NCBI RefSeq assembly: GCF_024158915.1
Contig: NZ_JAMZGF010000053.1
Span: 1 to 38,348 of the forward strand
Direction: 5' to 3'
DNA: 38,348 bases
DNA from: Chryseobacterium sp. S0630
GTDB taxonomy: Bacteria; Bacteroidota; Bacteroidia; Flavobacteriales; Weeksellaceae
Shown in pieces: positions 32,591 to 38,348 of this stretch; the stretch's first letter is position 1, and every line of letters begins with the position of its first letter. Made by a program: the position numbers and the translations under genes. The notes under the pieces are model-generated. The model saw only the letters and a list, made by a program, of their open reading frames with translations, made no database searches and had not been told where the DNA came from.

Positions 32591-34066
32591 ATGATGATTG
32601 AAAACTCTCTAGCCACGGCACATAAAGTCCTTTTCCTGAATACTCTGGCATTCATAGTCTGCTTTGCCTGTTGGACAATGAATGGGGTATTGGTAACTTA
32701 TCTGGTTGATAATGGTATTTTTAACTGGTCAGTAGTTGAAACAGGCTGGCTTCTGGGAATTCCCATTCTTACAGGTTCTATCATGAGGCTGCCTTTAGGA
32801 ATTCTAACGGATAAGTATGGAGGGAAACCTGTATTTGCATCCTTGCTGTTACTTTGCAGTATTCCTTTGTTCTTACTTTATTTTGCGAATTCGTACTGGA
32901 TTTATTTTTTATTAAGTGCTTTATTCGGAATGATAGGAACCGGATTTGCCGTAGGAATTGCTTTTACCTCTGTATGGTATCCAAAAGAATGGCAGGGAAG
33001 AGCGCTGGGTATTTTCGGAATGGGAAATGCCGGTGCTGCATTAACTACATTTTTTGCACCCGCTTTACTGAATTATCTGTCTGCAACTGATCCGGAAAAC
33101 GGCTGGAGAATGCTTCCAGTTATTTACGGAATTATACTCATCCTGATCGGGTTGATTTTTTTATTCTTCGTTAAAAATAAAAAAGCTGAAGTACAGGATA
33201 AAACAATGTCAGAGCTTCTGGCTCCACTTTCCAAGCTTAGAGTATGGAGATTCGGACTCTATTATTTTCTTGTTTTCGGATTGTTTGTAGCATTTTCTCA
33301 ATGGCTTCTTCCTTATTATGTAAGTGTTTATAAAACATCATTGATTCTTGGAGGGATTTTAAGCTCAGCTTTTAGCTTACCAAGTGGAGTCATAAGAGCT
33401 TTTGGTGGTTATTTGTCTGATAAATTCGGAGCAAGAAAAGTAATGAATTGGGTTCTTTATTCTTCTCTTATTCTGAGCGGTTTTCTTATGCTTCCTAAGA
33501 TGGATATATTGACACCGGGCAAGGGGATCACCGCAAAGAAAACTGGAGTAATTGCTGAGGTTTCAACCCATAAAATTGTATTAGGAGATGAGGTTCTGAA
33601 TATAAAATCCAAACCTGAAATTCCTGAACATACGTCCATACTTCCCGAGTCCTTTTCATGGCAGGAAGTGCTGGTAAAGCAAAATCAGCAAGTATCTAAA
33701 AAACAACTGCTGGCTCAGGGGCATACACTGATCAAATTCGAAGCACATATCTGGATATTTTCTGTTTTGGTTATTCTGCTGGGAATCATGTGGGGGATTG
33801 GTAAAGCAGCAGTTTATAAATACATCCCGGAATATTTCCCAAATGAAATAGGTGTTGTTGGCGGTATGGTAGGACTTATAGGAGGACTGGGAGGTTTTAT
33901 CGGCCCTATTCTTTTTGGGTATCTCCTTGATTTTTCGGGATTGTGGACCAGCTCATGGATCTTTGTATTCATCATTTCAGCAGTCTCTCTTTTATGGATG
34001 AATCATGTTATTAAAAATATGACCTACCGGGAGGCTCCCCATATCAAAGATAAAATTGAACACTAA
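32591..34066 (+). CDS. narK: NarK1-type nitrate/nitrite MFS transporter with an inserted beta-rich domain
   Basis: The 491-residue inner-membrane protein has 12 expected helices, the nitrate-signature-like region GMIGTGFAVGIAFTSVWYPK (about 115-134) and QGRALGIFGMGNAGAALT, and the second signature MWGIGKAAVYKYIPEYFP with EIGVVGGMVGLIGGLGGFIG. It is expected to exchange nitrate, nitrite and protons. Between helices of the C-terminal half it carries about 75 extra residues (about 308-382) with the pattern TGVIAEVSTHKIVLGDE and, later, EVLVKQNQQVSKKQLLAQGH, which resembles a barrel-sandwich (lipoyl/biotinyl-like) fold. The promoter has FNR-like and Rrf2-like sites. The NarK2-like gene follows. 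ATG 32594 is an alternative start. Confidence 0.88.
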   Translation: MMIENSLATAHKVLFLNTLAFIVCFACWTMNGVLVTYLVDNGIFNWSVVETGWLLGIPILTGSIMRLPLGILTDKYGGKPVFASLLLLCSIPLFLLYFANSYWIYFLLSALFGMIGTGFAVGIAFTSVWYPKEWQGRALGIFGMGNAGAALTTFFAPALLNYLSATDPENGWRMLPVIYGIILILIGLIFLFFVKNKKAEVQDKTMSELLAPLSKLRVWRFGLYYFLVFGLFVAFSQWLLPYYVSVYKTSLILGGILSSAFSLPSGVIRAFGGYLSDKFGARKVMNWVLYSSLILSGFLMLPKMDILTPGKGITAKKTGVIAEVSTHKIVLGDEVLNIKSKPEIPEHTSILPESFSWQEVLVKQNQQVSKKQLLAQGHTLIKFEAHIWIFSVLVILLGIMWGIGKAAVYKYIPEYFPNEIGVVGGMVGLIGGLGGFIGPILFGYLLDFSGLWTSSWIFVFIISAVSLLWMNHVIKNMTYREAPHIKDKIEH

Positions 34067-34103
34067 TCATAAAACAAAAATTTCTAACTTAATAATAATA
34101 CAA

Positions 34104-35435
34104 ATGAATAACTCAGAATGGTTATCCAACTATGATCCTTCAGACGAAGGGTTCTGGAACTCTACAGGAAAAAAAATTGCCTGGAAAACTCTTACAATTA
34201 CTACTACTGCCTTACTTTTTTCTTTTGCTACATGGTTTTTATACAGTGTCATTGTCATCAAACTGCCACAGATCGGTTACCAATTTTCAGATGACCAGCT
34301 TTTCTGGCTTGCAGCAATGCCTGGCCTTGCTGGTGGTATATTAAGGATTGTAAATACCTTTCTCATTCCTATTTATGGTACCAAAAAAGTAATTTCCATA
34401 ACTACTTTTATTAAAATCATACCTCTGCTCATGCTTGGGTTTGCAGTAATGGACCCAAATACCTCTTTCCAGTATTTCATGGTTATTGGTTTTTTAATGG
34501 GAATTGGTGGTGGAGATTTTTCATCTTATATGCCTTCAACTTCGTTATTCTTCCCCAAAAAAGAAGCAGGAACTGCATTGGGAATTCAGGCTGGAATTGG
34601 AAATTTCGGAGTGAGTCTTGTGCAGTTGCTTTCTCCTCTCATTATGAGTTTGACAATATTCTCGTTCCTTGGAGGAGGTGAAACGATTATTGCTACAGGA
34701 AAGAAAATTTATCTTGAGAATATTGCATTTATTTATGTTGTTCCTTTATTTATTACAGGTATCTGGGCTTGGTTTTCTTTAAAAAGTATTCCGGTGATGG
34801 CTACTTTCAGAGAACAGCTGGATATTTTCAAGGATAAACATACCCTGTATTGTACAATGACCTACATTATGACTTTTGGAATCTTTGCAGGTTTATCTGC
34901 CTCTTTTCCATTAATGATTAAAAACCTGTATGTCCCTTTAGATAAAGACTTAGATCCATTACAATATGCATTTTACGGACCACTTATCGGGTCTGCTACC
35001 AGAATTATTTTTGGAAAAGTGGCCGATAAAATAGGCGGTGCATTTCTTACACAACTTACAGGATTATGCTTAATTCTCCTTTTTCTGACTTTGATTTTTG
35101 GCGGATATCTGACCCCTACCAGCAAAAATGATTTTAAGGCATTTTTAGCAATTATTCTTTGTATATTCTTTTTTACAGGAATTGGGAATGCCGCTACATT
35201 TAAGCAATATCCTGTGATTTTCTCAAATTCTCCCAGAAAAGCGGCAGGTGTGATCGGATGGACAGCCGCTGTGGCTGCCTTTGGTCCGTTTGTTTTTAAC
35301 GTACTGATCAGCCAATCCCGAGCTATTTCCGGTGATGCACGCCTGTTTTTCTGGTTTCTCATTGTAGGCTGTGTCATGGCCACTTTTGTGAATTGGTATT
35401 TCTATACAAGAAAAGGCTGTGAAAGGCCTTGCTAG
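34104..35435 (+). CDS. narK: NarK2-type nitrate/nitrite MFS transporter
   Basis: From ATG 34104 the protein has 443 residues. Its N-terminus (WLSNYDPSDEGFWNSTGKKI) and signature GIGGGDFSSYMPSTSLFFPK with AGTALGIQAGIGNFGVSLVQ are those of NarK2-type nitrate/nitrite antiporters; a second signature with FTGIGNAATFKQYPVIF precedes GVIGWTAAVAAFGPF. The frame extends back to 34056, which overlaps the narK1 end, but the internal ATG gives the family-typical N-terminus. Together with NarK1 this gives a nitrate-import and nitrite-export pair as in many denitrifiers. It is followed 42 bp later by a porin gene of the same transcription unit. Confidence 0.92.
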   Translation: MNNSEWLSNYDPSDEGFWNSTGKKIAWKTLTITTTALLFSFATWFLYSVIVIKLPQIGYQFSDDQLFWLAAMPGLAGGILRIVNTFLIPIYGTKKVISITTFIKIIPLLMLGFAVMDPNTSFQYFMVIGFLMGIGGGDFSSYMPSTSLFFPKKEAGTALGIQAGIGNFGVSLVQLLSPLIMSLTIFSFLGGGETIIATGKKIYLENIAFIYVVPLFITGIWAWFSLKSIPVMATFREQLDIFKDKHTLYCTMTYIMTFGIFAGLSASFPLMIKNLYVPLDKDLDPLQYAFYGPLIGSATRIIFGKVADKIGGAFLTQLTGLCLILLFLTLIFGGYLTPTSKNDFKAFLAIILCIFFFTGIGNAATFKQYPVIFSNSPRKAAGVIGWTAAVAAFGPFVFNVLISQSRAISGDARLFFWFLIVGCVMATFVNWYFYTRKGCERPC

Positions 35436-35477
35436 ACCTGTAGATAAATAAAAAAACGCAATTTAAATTGTTTAAAG

Positions 35478-36764
35478 ATGTTAAAAAAAATAATAGTGGC
35501 TGGAGTTTTAGTTCTGGCTTTCAGCCATGCGAATGCACAAATCGATAGTTTAAAATTAAATTTTGATCTGAGAAGTAGAGGAGAATTGGATAATGGTGTA
35601 AAAACATTAATCCCAAAAGGAAAATCTGCTGAAACTACGGTTCTCTCACGAGCCCGTTTCGGAATTGATTATTATTACAAAAAACTGGAAGTCTATATCA
35701 GCGCACAGGATGTAAGAACATGGGGCGAAACAACTAGTACTGCAGGTAAAAACCAAAATTTCATTCTCAATGAGGCCTGGGCAAAATATCAGTTTTCAGA
35801 CAGGTTTGCAATGAAACTCGGAAGACAGATTCTTTCTTATGATAACGAACGTTTAGTGGGAGCGCTTGATTGGGCAATGCAGGGAAGAAGTTTCGATGCG
35901 TTGAAAGGAATTTACAGGATCAACCCAAACTCAAAGATAGAGGCTGTTGTAACTTATAATAATGACGATAATGATGCTAATGATATCCCTGAAAAAGAAA
36001 TCTACAGCATTGCTGAGAGTGGCGAAATCACAAAATCTCTTCAAATCATCCATTATCAATATACAGGAAAAGATAAATTTCAATTTTCAGCCATTGCAAT
36101 GAATAATGTGCTTCAGAACCCTTCCGGTACACCTTATGATATGCTGACGTTGGGAGTAAATGCAAAAAAATATTTCGAAAATATAGGATTTTTCGGTTCC
36201 GCATATTACCAGACCGGGAAAAATACGCAGTCCCAAAGTAAATCTGCTTACCAGTTTTCTGTCAATTCTGATTTTATAATTCACCCAAAGTTTAATATCG
36301 TTGCAGGAACAGAATGGCTTTCCGGGAAAAATTATGATACTGAAGCCGGTAAGAATAAATCTTTCAGCCCTTTGTACGGGACCAACCATTTGTATAATGG
36401 GTTTATGGATTATTTCTATCTGGGAAACAGTCATTTCAACAGCTTTGGACTGAATGATTATTATTTAAAATCAAATTTTAAAATCAGTTCCAATTCTCAG
36501 TTGCAAACCAATTTCCATGTCTTTACTTCAAACGGAAAATTGGGTTTTAATAACGTAGGAAAAAAATATTCATCTTATTTAGGAAGCGAATTAGATATGG
36601 TTTTTACCCATACATTTGGAAAAGTGATCACTGCAAATCTTGGTCATTCATTTATGTTCGCAGGGGAAAGCATGAAGTTTATTAAAAATGTTCCGGATCC
36701 CAAAAACTTACAAACCTGGACTTGGCTAGGCATTAAAATCACACCTAATTTTAAATTAAAATAA
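35478..36764 (+). CDS. Alginate-export-family outer-membrane porin
   Basis: The 428-residue protein has a signal peptide (about 1-20, ending NANA/HANAQ) and a beta-barrel with an alginate-export (AlgE-like) pattern: RARFGIDYYYKKLEVYISAQ near residue 55, then EAWAKYQFSDRFAMKLGRQI and ALDWAMQGRSFDALKGIY (about 95-155), ending in an aromatic strand with FKLK. In this family the substrate is often not alginate; placed after two NarK genes it probably lets nitrate or nitrite through the outer membrane. That role is inferred from position only. Confidence 0.85.
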   Translation: MLKKIIVAGVLVLAFSHANAQIDSLKLNFDLRSRGELDNGVKTLIPKGKSAETTVLSRARFGIDYYYKKLEVYISAQDVRTWGETTSTAGKNQNFILNEAWAKYQFSDRFAMKLGRQILSYDNERLVGALDWAMQGRSFDALKGIYRINPNSKIEAVVTYNNDDNDANDIPEKEIYSIAESGEITKSLQIIHYQYTGKDKFQFSAIAMNNVLQNPSGTPYDMLTLGVNAKKYFENIGFFGSAYYQTGKNTQSQSKSAYQFSVNSDFIIHPKFNIVAGTEWLSGKNYDTEAGKNKSFSPLYGTNHLYNGFMDYFYLGNSHFNSFGLNDYYLKSNFKISSNSQLQTNFHVFTSNGKLGFNNVGKKYSSYLGSELDMVFTHTFGKVITANLGHSFMFAGESMKFIKNVPDPKNLQTWTWLGIKITPNFKLK

Positions 36765-37372
36765 AAATTAGCGTGCTGAGATTGATTCTATTCTAAAGCT
36801 CTTTTAGGGTAAATTAACTAATTGAAACAGCCCTTGCAAAACTTTTTGATTTTGATAGCTGGAAGAATAATTTTTGTTACCTAATATCGTACAAGCTAAA
36901 GAAAAAGAGGATTTTCTACGAAGTTTGATCTGGTAAAAATGATTCAAACCTTTATTAAACGACAGGAAGGCTTTTGGCAGTGGCGGGAAATTTCTGTAAA
37001 AGACAATCTCTGGGAAGAAAAAATAAGCTGGCAAGTTTTTAAATAAATGGTGCAAAGGTGGCAGCTTTAGGAATATTGGGGTTCATCTTTTGAATTGTAA
37101 AAAAAGGTTGTCGGATATGTGGAGTGTTCAACTCGACGGAAGCCAAACCCGTTGCAGAATGAGCGGAGAATCAGCAGGGTATCAAAGCGGAAAATCTGAT
37201 AAGATTTGAGACGCTGGATATCACTTGGAAGAACCTCCACTTTTTGGCGTTTTTATCAAGACTAATACAAAAATTAAAAGTTTAAACAACGTCAATGCCT
37301 TTAAGTTAGAAAAACACAATTAATTACTCAAATTATTATCAAATATTTTGAAAAAATAAAATTTTAAACAAA
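36765..37372. other. 608-bp region without a recognised gene
   Basis: The first 250 bp are AT-rich; the longest reading frame (83 residues, minus strand, 36804-37055) matches no family I know. From about 37110 to 37260 the base composition is visibly richer in G and C than the surroundings, with a short hairpin AAATCT-GATA-AGATTT (37192-37207). No tRNA or CRISPR pattern is seen. It could be a structured RNA or the scar of a lost insertion. Confidence 0.35.
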
Positions 37373-38104
37373 ATGATGAAAAAAAAACTTCCATTATTAA
37401 TCATTGTACTTCTTTTATTTTCTTCATGTAAACAAATAGATAAGAATGAAAGCACTGCAATGCCAAAAGTACAGACCGTATCAAATGTAATGACAAAAGA
37501 AACTCAGGAAAAACTAACTCCTGATGAAATTTTGAAAGAACTTGTTGAAGGCAATAAAAGGTTTCAAAGGGGTAATATAACGTTAAGAAACTTTAATGAA
37601 CAAGCCCGTAAATGTGCAATAAAACAGTATCCAAAAGCAGTAATATTAAGCTGTTTGGATAGTCGAGTGCCTGTAGAGGTCATCTTTGACCAAGGATTAG
37701 GAGACGTTTTTGTAGGTAGGGTGGCTGGTAATTTTGTAAATGAAGACCTTCTGGGAAGCATGGAATTTGCATGCCACATAGCAGGTTCTAAACTTATACT
37801 AGTAATAGGACATCAACATTGTGGCGCTATCAAAGGAGCCATAGATAATGTAGAATTTGGTAATATAACAGCAATGCTTTCCAAAATAAAACCGGCAGTG
37901 CAGATGAGCCAAAATTTTACAGGAAAAAAATCTTCGAAAAATGAAGAATTTGTAAAGTATGTTTCGAAAAACAATGTATCTTACACATTGAACCAAATAA
38001 GAAAGAACAGTTCAATATTAAGAGAAATGGAAAATAGAAAGGAAATTAAAATTGTAGGTGCATATTATAATTTGGTAAATGGAACATTAGAGTTTGTAAA
38101 ATAA
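37373..38104 (+). CDS. Beta-class carbonic anhydrase with lipoprotein signal
   Basis: The 243-residue protein has an N-terminal lipoprotein signal with lipobox FSSC (Cys19), a linker and a beta-carbonic anhydrase domain (about 48-240). The zinc and active-site residues are complete: Cys94, Asp96 and Arg98 in CLDSRVP and His147 and Cys150 in GHQHCGA. It interconverts CO2 and bicarbonate; most beta enzymes are cytoplasmic, and an envelope-anchored form would act in the periplasm. It is a single gene, with no partner nearby; the second Met (37376) is an equally good start. Bicarbonate supply or pH control during denitrification is only speculation. Confidence 0.92.
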   Translation: MMKKKLPLLIIVLLLFSSCKQIDKNESTAMPKVQTVSNVMTKETQEKLTPDEILKELVEGNKRFQRGNITLRNFNEQARKCAIKQYPKAVILSCLDSRVPVEVIFDQGLGDVFVGRVAGNFVNEDLLGSMEFACHIAGSKLILVIGHQHCGAIKGAIDNVEFGNITAMLSKIKPAVQMSQNFTGKKSSKNEEFVKYVSKNNVSYTLNQIRKNSSILREMENRKEIKIVGAYYNLVNGTLEFVK

Positions 38105-38317
38105 AATCATTTATTATATTGATTTAAATAAATCAGTGGTGCATTTAAGTGTGCTATAACAATAGATTCGCTACAAATTAAGAGAGGGTTTTCTTAGCCA
38201 TAGAAGATACTGACTAGTCCTAAATAATCGTTACAGATTAATAAGATAAAAATACTAATATTTATGATATAGGTAGTATCTCACTAACTGTGTAAGTTAA
38301 AAAGTTATTCTGGAAAA

Positions 38318-38340
38318 TTTTGAGCCCTTATAGCTCAAAA
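38318..38340. terminator. Possible terminator hairpin at the window end
   Basis: TTTTGAGC (38318-38325) pairs with GCTCAAAA (38333-38340) around CCTTATA. It could end a minus-strand gene that starts beyond the window. The 213 bp before it (38105-38317) hold no gene that I can see. Confidence 0.35.
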
Positions 38341-38348
38341 AATTTTAC

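Noticed and set aside
36804..37055. 83-residue reading frame on the minus strand in the gap after the porin gene
   Set aside because: No recognisable domain, no good start context; kept only as part of the unexplained region.
37210..37250. GCTGGAT...CACC-like bases followed by CCTCC, reminiscent of a 16S rRNA 3' end
   Set aside because: The match is broken by several insertions and nothing upstream resembles rRNA.
1..38348. CRISPR array, rRNA operon or intact insertion sequence
   Set aside because: No regularly spaced direct repeats, rRNA sequence or transposase gene were seen anywhere in the window.

Overview
The window looks like a chromosomal segment of a Flavobacteriia bacterium, most probably Chryseobacterium or a close Weeksellaceae relative. 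It is AT-rich, has Bacteroidetes-type genes (a TonB-dependent receptor with a DUF4249 lipoprotein, a DUF2723 membrane protein, many lipoproteins with a -SC lipobox), and carries the flavobacterial promoter element TAnnTTTG, in the clearest cases with TTG/TTTG about 19-20 bp upstream. The genus is an inference from protein style; no rRNA is present.

Layout. 1-4.5 kb: an outer-membrane receptor/lipoprotein pair and an AraC regulator (minus strand). 4.7-8.2 kb: a DUF6796-like membrane protein, a membrane-anchored thioredoxin, a Crp/Fnr regulator followed by two CRP-type sites, a RidA-like protein and an SDR protein without the catalytic Tyr-Lys pair. 8.2-12.2 kb: a large DUF2723 (GT117-type) membrane protein between two small inverted-repeat elements. 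12.3-20.3 kb: a minus-strand denitrification / nitric-oxide block: qNOR (norB), di-iron repair protein (ric/scdA), cytochrome c, SCO, nirV-like, nirK, a small membrane protein, a methyltransferase and an Rrf2 regulator. 20.4-25.4 kb: an AraC regulator divergent from a TolC-HlyD-MFS efflux operon. 25.4-27.2 kb: a GlxA-type regulator and a DJ-1/PfpI protein. 27.4-28.3 kb: tRNA-Lys(TTT), a broken GH19 chitinase/lysozyme gene and a candidate structured RNA. 28.3-30.7 kb: a CBS-domain protein and two tandem PPK2 polyphosphate kinases. 31.2-36.8 kb: an orphan ModC-like ATPase, a second Rrf2 regulator, NarK1-like and NarK2-like nitrate/nitrite porters and an outer-membrane porin. 37.4-38.1 kb: a lipoprotein beta-carbonic anhydrase.

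How the genes work together. Nitrate/nitrite would cross the outer membrane through the alginate-export-family porin and the inner membrane through the NarK proteins; NirK makes NO, qNOR reduces it to N2O, and Ric repairs NO-damaged iron centres. Neither nitrate reductase nor N2O reductase genes are in the window. The most informative observation is a shared inverted repeat, AAGA-N8-TCTT within AT-rich arms, perfect before the Rrf2 gene (20310-20335) and before narK1 (32534-32565), with matching left halves and degenerate right halves before ric-norB, the nirK operon and the methyltransferase gene. This suggests one Rrf2/NsrR-like NO regulon that ties both blocks together and takes in an uncharacterised methyltransferase. 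Both Rrf2 proteins have the Fe-S cysteines at identical positions (92, 99, 105).

Intergenic stretches over about 300 bp (3234-3556, 27924-28335, 30677-31225, 36765-37372) are described individually.
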